Source: Acidobacteriota bacterium (GTDB lineage Bacteria; Acidobacteriota; Holophagae; Acanthopleuribacterales; Acanthopleuribacteraceae). Taken from it: 64,000 nucleotides of DNA. A model generated the notes under the pieces. The model was not told the origin of the DNA. It was given only the letters and a program-made list of their open reading frames with translations, and did not search any database. Shown one piece after another: positions 45,834 through 55,026 of this stretch. The stretch lies in contig PDUC01000032.1 in the NCBI GenBank assembly GCA_002747255.1, positions 1-64,000 of the forward strand, given 5' to 3'. The stretch's first letter is position 1; the number at the start of each line of letters is the position of its first letter. Position numbers and translations under genes: made by a program.

Positions 45834-46778
45834 TTAATACTCTTCCTCCGCATGCAGAAAAGAATCCAGAGCCGAAACAGAATCGATAAATAGTGCCTGC
45901 ATATTGACCGGATCGGGTGAGATGGCTTTCATCATTTTGGTCAGCACGCCTTTTGGACCAATTTCGATATAAACGCGAATACCCTTTTTCCATATTTCAT
46001 GAATGCCCTGATACCACCTGACTGAAGAGTACATTTGATCTTTCATCCGTTTTTTAATGGTGGCGCCATCCGACTCAATGGAGCCTGTTACGTTGAGGGC
46101 GATGGGAATTTTTGCATTGTTAAATTCAACTTGTTCAATGACTTCAGCAAGAGGCTCAACCGCTGCTTTCATAAGAGGTGAATGCCAGGCACCGGAAACA
46201 TTGAGCCTGATGCATCGCCCGCCCAGGGTTCTGATTTCTTTTTCCAATTGCTCGATCGCATCGACAGATCCGGAGGCCACCAGCTGTTTAGGGGAGTTGT
46301 AATTGGCAATTAAAAGGGGTTTTGACTGGGCAATTTTGTTGACCAGCTCAACAGCGGGTTCCGGTTTGACCTTTACAATCGCCGTCATGGCACCTTGATT
46401 GATTTCCGCCTGTTCCTGCATGAGGCGACCGCGAGCTGTCACAAGCTTCAGGCAATCGGATACGTCGATCACTTCAGCAGCAGCCAGAGCCGCGTACTCG
46501 CCCAGGCTGTGCCCCGCAACATAGGATGGAATGACATCAAAATCTCGTATGCCATAGTAACAGGCTAAAACAGCCGTGGTCATAGCCGGTTGAAGGTGTT
46601 TGGTTTCAGTCAATACTTCCATGGGACCTGAAAAGCACAGTTTCGCGATATCGTACTTGCTAATGTCACTGGCTTCTGCGAAGAGGTCTTTTACTTCTTT
46701 GCTCTCATCGTAAAAAGTCTTTGCCATTCCCAAGGTTTGGGAACCTTGACCGGGAAAGAGAAAACAGGGGGCCGTCAT
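45834..46778 (-). CDS. fabD: Malonyl-CoA:ACP transacylase
   Basis: FabD loads malonyl groups onto acyl carrier protein for fatty-acid synthesis. The motifs are GQGSQ (10-14), GHSLGE with nucleophile Ser91, and the catalytic His199 in SGAWHSPLM. Length about 314 is normal. The ATG at 46778 has GAGGAG upstream (11-base spacer). A TTG at 46784 would also be possible with a 5-base spacer. No other fab genes are adjacent, which is unusual since fabD often lies with fabH/fabG/acpP. Confidence 0.95.
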   Translation of the reverse strand: MTAPCFLFPGQGSQTLGMAKTFYDESKEVKDLFAEASDISKYDIAKLCFSGPMEVLTETKHLQPAMTTAVLACYYGIRDFDVIPSYVAGHSLGEYAALAAAEVIDVSDCLKLVTARGRLMQEQAEINQGAMTAIVKVKPEPAVELVNKIAQSKPLLIANYNSPKQLVASGSVDAIEQLEKEIRTLGGRCIRLNVSGAWHSPLMKAAVEPLAEVIEQVEFNNAKIPIALNVTGSIESDGATIKKRMKDQMYSSVRWYQGIHEIWKKGIRVYIEIGPKGVLTKMMKAISPDPVNMQALFIDSVSALDSFLHAEEEY

Positions 46779-46921
46779 ATTCAATACTTCTCCTCATATT
46801 CATAACGTTTCGGGAAACTCGGATTACTCATAAAATTGAATTTCCTGATTTGTTTTTATTTTAAGAGGATTGGCAAAAAAATCAAGAATAAGGTTTTGCG
46901 TCTTTAAAAAGGGCGGTGAAT

Positions 46922-47809
46922 TCAGGCCAGATCAAAAGAGGTGTTTTGTCTGGAAGCGGCCTTTAACAGAGCCATTTCATCGGGAGTTTCACTGCTGATT
47001 TCATCCATAGGGAACTTGAAAGTACGTGACCAGAAAGCGTGAAAGTCGCGAATACTTGAAAAAAAACGCTCAGGTGTCGATTCTTTTTTGCGCTTACTCA
47101 ATTTATCGCCGTGTTCGTCTGTTAAAAGAGGGAAGTGAAGAAAACGCGGGATATTGGCTCCAAAAGCCTGAAAAAGAAGAGTTTGTGCGGCACTTGGTGC
47201 CAATAGATCCATACCTCGGTTAATTTCCGTGATCTTCATGCTCATATCATCGACCACCGTGGCCAGGGGATAGGCTGGAAACCCGTCTCTTCGCCAAATA
47301 ACGAAATCGCCACCCCAGTCTTCAGATCTAATGAGCTTGGGACCCGCAGCTACATCGCGGAGCGTTATGTCGTTGACCTCCACGCGAAACCGCCAGCAGT
47401 GCGGTTGCCCGGCTGCAATCTGGCTTTGTGCCGTCTGTGGTGAGAGATGCCTGCAAATACCTTTATAGACAGGATTGCCAAGATCCGTGCGCACGATTCC
47501 CTGTTTGCGAGAGCAAAAACAGGGATACACCAACTCGCGATCTCTCAGATAATAGAAGGCTTTTTTGAAGCGAGGATCATCAGGCCTTTGATAGACTGTC
47601 TGGCCGTCAAACTTTAAATGTGCCCAGCGGAGCGTTCGAAGAATCGATTCTTCGTGTTCTTTTTTACAGCGAACGGGATCAAGTGAATCCATCCTTAAAT
47701 ACAACTCAGCATCGAGCGTTTTTGCACGGAGACAGGTGAATAGTGCGGTGCTTAAATTTCCGGAGTGAAGGGGACCTGTGGGACTTGGAGCGTACCTTAA
47801 TCTTTCCAT
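46922..47809 (-). CDS. gluQ: Glutamyl-Q tRNA(Asp) synthetase
   Basis: GluQ-RS attaches glutamate to queuosine in the anticodon of tRNA-Asp. It is a shortened GluRS, and the 295-residue length fits. YAPSPTGPLHSGN carries the HIGH-equivalent (HSGN), LYLRMDSLDPVR follows, and KLSKRKK is the KMSKS-equivalent. Cysteines for the family's zinc site occur in CFCSRK, and the Tyr and Cys further on (YKGICRHL) complete it. The anticodon-binding domain of true GluRS is missing. I choose the ATG at 47809 because AGGA lies about ten bases upstream; a TTG at 47818 is possible. No queuosine gene lies nearby. Confidence 0.92.
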   Translation of the reverse strand: MERLRYAPSPTGPLHSGNLSTALFTCLRAKTLDAELYLRMDSLDPVRCKKEHEESILRTLRWAHLKFDGQTVYQRPDDPRFKKAFYYLRDRELVYPCFCSRKQGIVRTDLGNPVYKGICRHLSPQTAQSQIAAGQPHCWRFRVEVNDITLRDVAAGPKLIRSEDWGGDFVIWRRDGFPAYPLATVVDDMSMKITEINRGMDLLAPSAAQTLLFQAFGANIPRFLHFPLLTDEHGDKLSKRKKESTPERFFSSIRDFHAFWSRTFKFPMDEISSETPDEMALLKAASRQNTSFDLA

Positions 47810-47937
47810 AGAGCACAATCCTGAACGAAAAATGCGTCAATCAAAATCATACAGCACTTTTGCAAAACAAGAAACAATCCGCATCAAAAACCAAAATTGC
47901 TTTCTACGACCAAATAGAGCGAATGATATTTTTATAC

Positions 47938-47966
47938 TTGTAAGAAGTCGTCAATTCATGTATAGT
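47938..47966 (+). promoter_or_regulatory. Promoter of tRNA-His
   Basis: TTGTAA (47938-47943) and TATAGT (47961-47966) are 17 bases apart; transcription would begin about ten bases before the tRNA. Confidence 0.5.
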
Positions 47967-47984
47967 TCGTCTTTGTCAATTTAT

Positions 47985-48061
47985 GGAGGGTGTAGCTCAG
48001 TTGGTAGAGCTCCGGATTGTGGCTCCGGCGGCCGCGGGTTCAAATCCCGTCACTCTCCCCA
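47985..48061 (+). tRNA. tRNA-His (anticodon GTG)
   Basis: A full cloverleaf can be drawn. It has a seven-pair acceptor stem plus the extra 5' G (47985) opposite discriminator C (48058), as expected only for tRNA-His. The D arm GCTC/GAGC, the anticodon arm CCGGA/TCCGG with loop TTGTGGC (anticodon 48019-48021) and the T arm with TTCAAAT are all present. One G-T pair occurs in the acceptor stem. The CCA end is encoded (48059-48061). Isolated single-gene transcription unit. Confidence 0.97.
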
Positions 48062-48067
48062 TCCCTA

Positions 48068-48087
48068 CCCGCCAGTGCGGGTTTTTT
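48068..48087 (+). terminator. Rho-independent terminator of tRNA-His
   Basis: Stem CCCGC/GCGGG with loop CAGT is followed by six T residues, starting seven bases after the tRNA end. Confidence 0.85.
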
Positions 48088-48089
48088 AG

Positions 48090-48460
48090 TTTTTAGATTC
48101 TTTCCAGATACTGCGAATGAGCTTTTTTGGGGCTATTGCTAATGAGAGATCAAGCACTTCAATCACGGCATGCTTCCCATTTGGGTGCTGGATGTAAAAC
48201 AAAGACAATGGGACGAAAATATAAAGCCAATCTCGAACAACAAGCTCCATTCCCTTTTTGGTTCAGCAAGAACCCCACACTGCTTGTGAAGTATCTTTTT
48301 AATCGCTCCTTTTGCAAAAGTGTCGATGTTTTTTTTCCCTGTTTGGACAATTCATGTCGCCAAAACAACACTTTAATTCAATTGATATGGGGATTTTCTT
48401 GATCTAATATGAATCTGAGTATATGATACATGTCAAACATTTTGCTGGTTAGGAGGGCAT
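48090..48460. other. Intergenic region before the acidic response regulator
   Basis: About 370 bases hold no supported gene. Short frames on both strands (around 48127-48402) overlap each other and lack starts with binding sites. The right end contains the promoter of the response regulator gene. Confidence 0.5.
48399..48427 (+). promoter_or_regulatory. Promoter of the acidic response regulator gene
   Basis: TTGATC (48399-48404) and TATGAT (48422-48427) are 17 bases apart, giving a leader of about 27 bases that includes AGGAGGG (48452 onward). Confidence 0.5.
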
Positions 48461-50947
48461 ATGGGAAACCGGATTCTGCTCGCAGATGATTCGATGACCA
48501 TTCAAAAATTGGTAGAGATGGCTTTTGCCGATACAGATCACGAGTTGGTCTGTGTTTCTCATGGTCAGGAAGCGTGGGAAAAAATGGAAGAGTTTCGCCC
48601 GCACGTCGTTCTAGCGGACGCAATTATGCCGATACTCGATGGTTACGCGTTGTGTGAACGTATAAAGCAGTCAACCATGTTCTCAGAAACTCCTGTAGTT
48701 CTGCTAACAGGCCGATTCCAGCCATTTGATGAAAAGAGGGCTGCCGAGGTTAAAATCGATTCACGTATGATGAAACCTTTTGTGCAGGAGCAGCTCATCG
48801 ATTTGGTGGAAAAGCTGGCAAAAAATGCACCGGCCGACCCAATCCAAGAGGTTGATGCCACTCCAGCACAGGGTGTGGAAGACACGGAATTAAAGTATGA
48901 AATCGAGCATGATGACGATGGGTTACTGGAGGAAGACACCCAAAGTTTAGGTCAAATGGCCGCCGAGGGAGTGAGTTTTGTAGACAACAATTCCACCATC
49001 AGAGTCGACCAAAGTGAACTGCAATCATACCTGACAAACAATCGAAAATTGCAATTTGACTCTTCAGAAGAGGACTCTGAAGACGAAACCATCGATGAGT
49101 TTGATCTCGCCTCTGTCGATGATTTCAATGAAGATGAAGACTTTCTCTCAATCAATGAGGATACCGATACGGTTGAAACAGATTTAGATTCTGAAGATCA
49201 ACTGGACTTTCATGAAGAGATGGAAAGCGATCAGGATGATGACATTCACGAAGACTTTTTGTCTGAACTTGAAATGGTAGATGATAATGACGTACTCGAA
49301 CTCGATGAAGATGATTTTCTCGAGGAAGGTGGCAACGAAGAGTGGGAAGATATACTGGAAGATTCCGAAATGGCAAATGAAGATGATGCCAATGAACTAT
49401 TGGCATCTGAAGACAACTTCTTTTCTCCTGAAGATGAAGTTGAACAAGTGGATGACGTTTTCCAGCAAGACATTGCAAAACATGAAGAGCCCAAAGAGAT
49501 TGTGAACAGAGAAGACCAGATCAAGCACACAATGGAAGAAGTCTTTCAAACATCAGATGGAGAAGGGGATGACCCAACTATTGCACTCGACAGAGAAGTG
49601 ATGAATTCCATTCTTGTGGAAGAAGCAGAAGAAGCTGAATCCTTTGTAGCAGAACCTGAACGGGAAATTACGGGAGGCGACAAAAGCGAGTTCTCCACCG
49701 AGGAGAACAGGCAAGTGCTTTATGAAGACACGCCGTTTCGTCCTGTGGAGCAGGAAGAACCTGCAGAGCCTGGGCTCTTTGAAAAAGACACGATTCCTTT
49801 AGACGAGCTGGAAGCAGAACTTGTCATGACGCATGACGAAGAAGACACTCTTCCCGTTGCGAAAGAAGACATGTCGCCACTTGTTACAGAAGAAGAAAGC
49901 GAGATGGCAGCTCATTTGACCGAGCTCCCGGAATCTGTCTCTTCAGATGAAGAGCATCATTTGGAAAGTGAAGACCCCTTCGCACACGAAGATGAAGAAG
50001 ATGAAGAAGATGATTTCAGCAGTGTGGATATCTTTGTAGACGAGGATGAGGATCTCAATGAGGATTTATCAATTGATCTGGATAGTGACTTTGAACCTGA
50101 GCAAGACGATCAGCCACACAAGAAAGACGAATGGGAGGATGGCGAAGCCACCCACCCGAACTCTTTTAAGGACGAATATGAATTGCCGGACGTAGAGGAA
50201 GAGCCAATTAAGTTTGAGGTGATCGAAGATCCACTGTTTTCTTCAAATGATGAAGAGCCCCTTGATTTACAGTTAGATGATCATGAGGGATTGTCTCTCG
50301 AAGATGAATTGGAACTGGAACATGAATCCGATTCATTGGTTGAAGAATTAGATGAAGAAGAGCCCCTTGAAAGTGAAGACAGTGATCCTTTAGACGAATC
50401 CAGTTTGAATCCAAACACAGAGGATCAAGAATCTGACGTCGTGGCTCTTGATGAGCTGGCGGATGATGTTTTACTTCCCGGTGAATCTCCAACCGAAAGT
50501 GAACCGGATCAGATCGATGATCACCACCAGGAGGACACCGCCGAATTGAAATCCGAAGACGAGGAAGATGAGCTGCTTTCAGATGAAACCCTGTCAGACA
50601 GTCTGACTCCTGAACTCATGGTTGAAGAGAACGACAAACAGGAAGAAGTTGAATTACTGGGTTCGGTTTTTACCGATGACGAACCCGAATGCGTGCCTGA
50701 AAAAGAGGATAACATCGAAAACGACTCGCCAACGGATCAGGCTGCCGTGCCCGCTCCTACTGAAGTCCAGGAAGGCACTGTGGTCAAACTCTCTGATGAA
50801 CAATTCAACCTATTTGTCGAAAAAGTCGTTGAAAAAGTCCTCGACAAGCTTTCCAACGATGCCATTAAGGAAGTGGCCTGGGAAGTTGTTCCCGCTCTGG
50901 CTGAAGCCATGGTAGAGCGACGAATCATGGAACTGGAAAAAGAGTAG
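48461..50947 (+). CDS. Response regulator with very long acidic linker and conserved C-terminal helix
   Basis: The 828-residue protein starts with a receiver domain (about 1-122): acidic pocket DD (9-10), phospho-acceptor Asp53 (LADAIMP), Thr83 and Lys105 (MKPF). Residues about 125-760 are extraordinarily rich in Glu and Asp, with Ser/Leu, and look largely disordered; short motifs such as DEFDLASVDDFNEDEDF and EEPL recur. The last ~53 residues (about 776-828) form an amphipathic helical region with IKEVAWEVVPALAEAMVERRI. I recall this ending from receiver proteins of Acidobacteriota and Myxococcota linked to motility or polarity. No kinase is adjacent. AGGAGGG precedes the ATG. The codon composition (many GAA/GAT) mirrors the acidic protein. 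Confidence 0.85.
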   Translation: MGNRILLADDSMTIQKLVEMAFADTDHELVCVSHGQEAWEKMEEFRPHVVLADAIMPILDGYALCERIKQSTMFSETPVVLLTGRFQPFDEKRAAEVKIDSRMMKPFVQEQLIDLVEKLAKNAPADPIQEVDATPAQGVEDTELKYEIEHDDDGLLEEDTQSLGQMAAEGVSFVDNNSTIRVDQSELQSYLTNNRKLQFDSSEEDSEDETIDEFDLASVDDFNEDEDFLSINEDTDTVETDLDSEDQLDFHEEMESDQDDDIHEDFLSELEMVDDNDVLELDEDDFLEEGGNEEWEDILEDSEMANEDDANELLASEDNFFSPEDEVEQVDDVFQQDIAKHEEPKEIVNREDQIKHTMEEVFQTSDGEGDDPTIALDREVMNSILVEEAEEAESFVAEPEREITGGDKSEFSTEENRQVLYEDTPFRPVEQEEPAEPGLFEKDTIPLDELEAELVMTHDEEDTLPVAKEDMSPLVTEEESEMAAHLTELPESVSSDEEHHLESEDPFAHEDEEDEEDDFSSVDIFVDEDEDLNEDLSIDLDSDFEPEQDDQPHKKDEWEDGEATHPNSFKDEYELPDVEEEPIKFEVIEDPLFSSNDEEPLDLQLDDHEGLSLEDELELEHESDSLVEELDEEEPLESEDSDPLDESSLNPNTEDQESDVVALDELADDVLLPGESPTESEPDQIDDHHQEDTAELKSEDEEDELLSDETLSDSLTPELMVEENDKQEEVELLGSVFTDDEPECVPEKEDNIENDSPTDQAAVPAPTEVQEGTVVKLSDEQFNLFVEKVVEKVLDKLSNDAIKEVAWEVVPALAEAMVERRIMELEKE

Positions 50948-51756
50948 TGTTCAAGAAGCTGTACCGAATCGCCCTGATCAGCCTGCTGACGTGTCTGTGC
51001 CTTGCAGATGATATGATACTGAATTACGGTCAATATGAGGTTCAACTCAACTCCTATTCGATCTCCGGTTCTCAGTATTTCGATACCTATAAAGACAAAC
51101 ACCCTACCCAGTTGAATGGTCAAACTCATGACTACAAGCAATCGGGCTATTCTTTGGGGTTTCGATATGGTGCCTCCGCAACCACCACCTACGTCGTGAA
51201 AGCAAACTGGAAATCGCGTGAATTGGCCAGTTATTCAAGTGACGGATTCCACTCTTACTACTTGGGTGTTCAACTGCGAAGAAGTGCCGGCATTTATCAC
51301 GCCTTTCAATGGAATATCGGTTATCGGGGCAACGGCTCTTATGATGAGAAAGACGACCTTCCACTTGGATCCAGAGCATCCAGCTGGGAAGCGACAGGCA
51401 GCTACGTGCTGAGCTTGAATCCCTTTCACGGTTATTCTCTTTTCGATGTGGGATACCGGTTCCGGGGTGGAGATCTGTCCGATGAAATCACTTTTAAATC
51501 ACTGATTTCATTCAGTCTTACCGAGCGCTTTGAACTTCAGTTTCAATACGATATGCACGAAAGTAAGGAGCACGAAAGGGAAACGTTTCGCGTTTTAAGA
51601 TACCCCAACGAGAGCGGTCGGCAACAAGCCGCTCTCAATATGAAACTCCTTTTGGGAAAAAGACTCTTTCTCGAAGGCTCTTTCCAGAAAGTTCTTAAGG
51701 GGCGGAATGTTTTTCAAACAGACGGTTTTCAAATAGGAATGACCTGGCTGTTATAA
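50947..51756 (+). CDS. Putative outer-membrane beta-barrel protein
   Basis: The 269-residue protein has a signal peptide (about 1-20, ending CLCLADD). It then shows alternating aromatic/polar strands typical of a barrel: VQLNSYSISGSQYF, YSLGFRYGA, YYLGVQLRR, FQWNIGYRG, FDVGYRFRG, FELQFQYDMH and FQIGMTWLL. The final strand ends in a hydrophobic residue, as outer-membrane barrels do, though usually with Phe. No family is recognised. The GTG start overlaps the regulator's stop codon by one base, so translation is coupled. That pairing is odd: a cytoplasmic signalling protein with an outer-membrane protein. Confidence 0.65.
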   Translation: MFKKLYRIALISLLTCLCLADDMILNYGQYEVQLNSYSISGSQYFDTYKDKHPTQLNGQTHDYKQSGYSLGFRYGASATTTYVVKANWKSRELASYSSDGFHSYYLGVQLRRSAGIYHAFQWNIGYRGNGSYDEKDDLPLGSRASSWEATGSYVLSLNPFHGYSLFDVGYRFRGGDLSDEITFKSLISFSLTERFELQFQYDMHESKEHERETFRVLRYPNESGRQQAALNMKLLLGKRLFLEGSFQKVLKGRNVFQTDGFQIGMTWLL

Positions 51757-53230
51757 ATCTTTTAGCCGATTTTTTTCCCAAGTACGGTTTTCCTTTCAAG
51801 ATAAAAAATGTCATTTACTCCATAGAGTTCATTTGACCACATTGCGAATGAACCAGCGCCGGTTTACCCAAGGGGAGGAGTCCCCGACCACAAAAAAATG
51901 CGCGACCAAAACGTGACTGCGCCATTTTCTGTCTTTTGAAAGAAACAGGGCAAAAAACAACAGAACAGCCACCCAATTAACGCACAAAACGATGAGAATG
52001 TAATTCTCGAATGGAAAGAACTTTCTCAGAAGTTAACAAAAAAATCCATTCCCCCGGTAACCATGACGAGGAGATAACTTGGTTCTGCGTTTTATGCTTT
52101 GATGATGTAATCTGTGGATTATGCTTGTTCCCGAAGATGACATCTACCATTCTCCCTTCATGCCTTTTAACCAACTAAAGACGTTTGTATGACAGAAAAA
52201 AAGGCGGCCATTTTTCTTCGAGTTGAAAACCAAATCAGGGGAGGGGAGTTCAAGACGAAAAAAGCACCGCCGACAAAAAAACGCAAAAAAATAACAGCTC
52301 AGCCGAATAAGCGATCGGCTTGAAGAAAGCACCTGTTGTTACCCTTCAGGAAAGACCCAAACAGCTTACCTCAACGCATCAAACAAGACTAGAAAACTTA
52401 AACAAGATTGAATGCACTAGATCTTGCTTATGTTTTTAAATAATCTTGATTTTAATCATTAAAGTCTTGTATTGAAGTTGGTTTCCAGTGTTTTGTCTTG
52501 ATTTTAATTCGACTGTTTTTATGGTACTTCCAGGTTGTTGGGCTGTGCGAAGTCCACCATGTGTTTTCAGGCCCTGAGAAGCAATGCATCTTCAGGATGA
52601 AGGTGAGGATGTCATGTTGGGGCTGAGACGAAAGGGGAGGGTGATCTGCTGCTGGATTTTCTGCCCTAAAGAGCTTTGAGAACAGGAGTTAGGCGCCATG
52701 TCGGCATGTCGACATAAGAGCCATTATTGCATGAATAGTCGTACAAAACACCGTCATGGATGAGCTTGTGACCAATGAAAGCAGCGGGTTGTCTGGGAAC
52801 ATGAATGGTTCCGTGAGTAAGCCTGTCGTAGCGAGGGTCCTCCTGCTTGTCGTTTTTTTATTGTTAGATAGAATTCCAAAACAAAGCCATACAAAAAAAG
52901 AATCAAAGTCAGGATTTTCTTAGCTGTTCTTGAAGCTGTGTTGCAACCTGTTGGTATCTTCTTTCTGTGTTTGACATTTATCCATGTTGTTGATTTCCCA
53001 AAAAAAAAAGACAGGTGAATATCCTTGCGCACACAAATCATGTCCTTTCCAGGCCACAGCTGTTTATGCGCTGAAAAGCAGTGCTCTTTTTCACCTGGCA
53101 GGGTGTGCTTGGGGGCCTGCTGATTGTCAACTTTTTATGCCTGCTTGCACAGATGGCAGTGATCTTTTTCTTTAAATGGGTTATAAATAGTGCGTAGCAG
53201 GAATTACAGTGAAACCACAAGGAGAATGAA
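51757..53230. other. 1.47-kb stretch without a supported gene
   Basis: This is the largest gap in the window. Short frames on both strands lack binding sites or family features. Contents seen are a small hairpin GGGGA/TCCCC (51872-51885), an AT-rich block at 52380-52520 and a 13-base direct repeat TCTTGATTTTAAT at 52444-52456 and 52496-52508. One DnaA-box-like TGTGGATTA lies at 52113. It may hold decayed genes, an unrecognised RNA or regulatory DNA. The right end has AAGGAG for the next gene. Confidence 0.55.
52444..52508. repeat. 13-base direct repeat pair
   Basis: TCTTGATTTTAAT occurs twice, 52 bases apart start to start (52444-52456 and 52496-52508), within an AT-rich block. Five helical turns separate the copies, as could suit cooperative protein binding; function unknown. 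Confidence 0.4.
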
Positions 53231-54622
53231 TTGAACAAGCCCTTACCATTAGCAGAACGACTCAGACCAGGCACCTTGCAGGATGTGCTGGGGCAGTCCA
53301 AAACGGTTTCTATACTCGGTGCTTTTGTCAAGGAAGGGGACTGTCCCAGCATGATATTCTGGGGGCCACCAGGCTCAGGTAAGACCACCTTGTGCCGGGT
53401 ACTGGCGAAGGAACTCATGTGGGACTCGGCCGCGCTCAATGCCACCTCCGCTTCGGTAAAAGATATCAGGAATCTGGCGGAACGCGCTTCGCTCACATGG
53501 GAACAATGGGAAAAGAGGACGTTGGTTTTTATCGATGAAATTCACCGGCTCAATAAGTCTCAACAAGACGTTCTGCTTCCCTTTATTGAAGATGGAACCT
53601 TTGTTCTTTTGGGATCTACCACTGAAAATCCCTATTTTTCCATCAATGCAGCGCTGCGATCCAGGGTGCAGCTAATGACATTGACCGCTTTATCCAATGA
53701 ATGCATCGAGACGGCTCTTAAACGCGCCGGTAACCTTTTGGGAATCCGCGAATTGCAGCCAGACCTGATAGAGTGGCTGTCCATACGCTGTGGAGGAGAT
53801 CTAAGGGCAGCTTATTCGGCATTGGAGGGTGCGTTTGTTTTAGCTAAAGCAGATCAAAGAGAAGTCGAACTGAATGATCTGAAAACGTTTCTAAATCGCA
53901 CCGCTCTCACAGAGAACAAAGGTGACAACCACTACGATCTGGCCAGTGCCTATCAGAAATCGCTGCGCGGCTCGGATGCCAATGCCGCTGTTTACTACCT
54001 GGCCAGGTTCCTGCTTTCGGGTGAAGATCCAAGGTTTATTGCCCGCAGACTGCTGGTGACGGCAAGCGAAGACGTCGGCATGGCAGATCCTTTCGCGTTG
54101 GTTTTGGCTGAAGCAACCTATTCAGCGGTTGAAAAACTGGGTATGCCTGAAGCTCGCATACCCTTGACTCAAACAACGATCTATGTGGCCAATGCGCCTA
54201 AAAATAACAGTGCCATTGCCTCCATCGAAAAGGCCGCCAAGTACCTGGAAAAAAGGGGACTCCACCAAGTGCCCGGTCATTTGAAAGACCCGCGCACTGT
54301 GCGAACCAAACCCCATCAACCCTATCTCTACACGCATAAACACCCTCATATCAAGCAGGACTTCCTGCCGGAAGAAGTAAAGGAAACCTTCATACCGGAC
54401 CCCACCCCACCTGAGGTAAACCTCAAATACGTCACCATACTGGAAGAGGCAATTCAAGATATAAAACAAGACTGGACTGAATTAAATCTTGATTCAGTCT
54501 GTAAAAGGCTTGATCTCGATAAACAAGAGGCCAGGATGACGTTGAACTATCTGGTGAAGGAGGGCAGGCTTGAATTTAAGCGATTATTCAGGTTGAAGCC
54601 CTCGAAAGATTCTGAAAAGTAA
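53231..54622 (+). CDS. rarA: Replication-associated recombination protein A (RarA/MgsA)
   Basis: RarA is an AAA+ ATPase of the clamp-loader clade that acts at stalled replication forks. The motifs are Walker A GPPGSGKT (45-52), Walker B FIDEIHRLNKSQQD, sensor-1 GSTTENPYFSIN and arginine-finger LRSR. The long helical C-terminus includes EDVGMADPFAL and GLHQVPGHLKD-like stretches of the family. A ~40-residue C-terminal extension (after about 420) resembles a small winged helix. The start is TTG with AGGAG six bases upstream; a nearby ATG runs at once into a stop. Single-gene unit. Confidence 0.93.
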   Translation: MNKPLPLAERLRPGTLQDVLGQSKTVSILGAFVKEGDCPSMIFWGPPGSGKTTLCRVLAKELMWDSAALNATSASVKDIRNLAERASLTWEQWEKRTLVFIDEIHRLNKSQQDVLLPFIEDGTFVLLGSTTENPYFSINAALRSRVQLMTLTALSNECIETALKRAGNLLGIRELQPDLIEWLSIRCGGDLRAAYSALEGAFVLAKADQREVELNDLKTFLNRTALTENKGDNHYDLASAYQKSLRGSDANAAVYYLARFLLSGEDPRFIARRLLVTASEDVGMADPFALVLAEATYSAVEKLGMPEARIPLTQTTIYVANAPKNNSAIASIEKAAKYLEKRGLHQVPGHLKDPRTVRTKPHQPYLYTHKHPHIKQDFLPEEVKETFIPDPTPPEVNLKYVTILEEAIQDIKQDWTELNLDSVCKRLDLDKQEARMTLNYLVKEGRLEFKRLFRLKPSKDSEK

Positions 54623-55026
54623 GGTTTTCCCGCATCGGGAATCAATCGATTAGCCATAAAGTTCGTTTTTTGCGGTTTGTTACGGCTGTTTTGACGATTT
54701 CGCATTGGGTGAATTCGTGAAAAAGAGCGTTGTGCTTCGTCCGGAAGAGGGTCATCAGGGCAGGTGGTGCTGAAACATCCCATTGTTCTGAGTTCTTTAC
54801 ACCGATCGCTATATTGAGATTGCTTTCTACACAAAAACAGTACGAAGTGCGTACGCCATGCTTTTGCAGAAGATGGTCTGTTGGCCACAATCTCTTTAGC
54901 TGGTGGTCCAAGACTCGAATGCTAACGTTTTTAAATGCACTTCAAACGGCTTTTCTGATATAAAAAAGCATGGTCCTTTTTCAACAGGAATTGAGCAAGT
55001 ATGTAAAACAGTCGTCGAGCTATCAG
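54623..55026. other. Intergenic region between rarA and era
   Basis: A hairpin TTCCCG/CGGGAA (54627-54641) sits just after the rarA stop, without a T tract, and may help end transcription. The rest of the 404 bases shows no supported gene; convergent short frames look like chance. Confidence 0.5.

Noticed and set aside
48643-50715. Several Ser-rich minus-strand frames inside the acidic response regulator
   Set aside because: The complement of Glu/Asp codons yields Ser/Phe/Leu-rich frames; these are shadows of the real gene.
52113-52986. DnaA-box-like words (TGTGGATTA and TTATCCATG)
   Set aside because: Isolated and mismatched, with no dnaA, dnaN or gyrB nearby, so a replication origin is not supported even though dnaE and rarA lie downstream.
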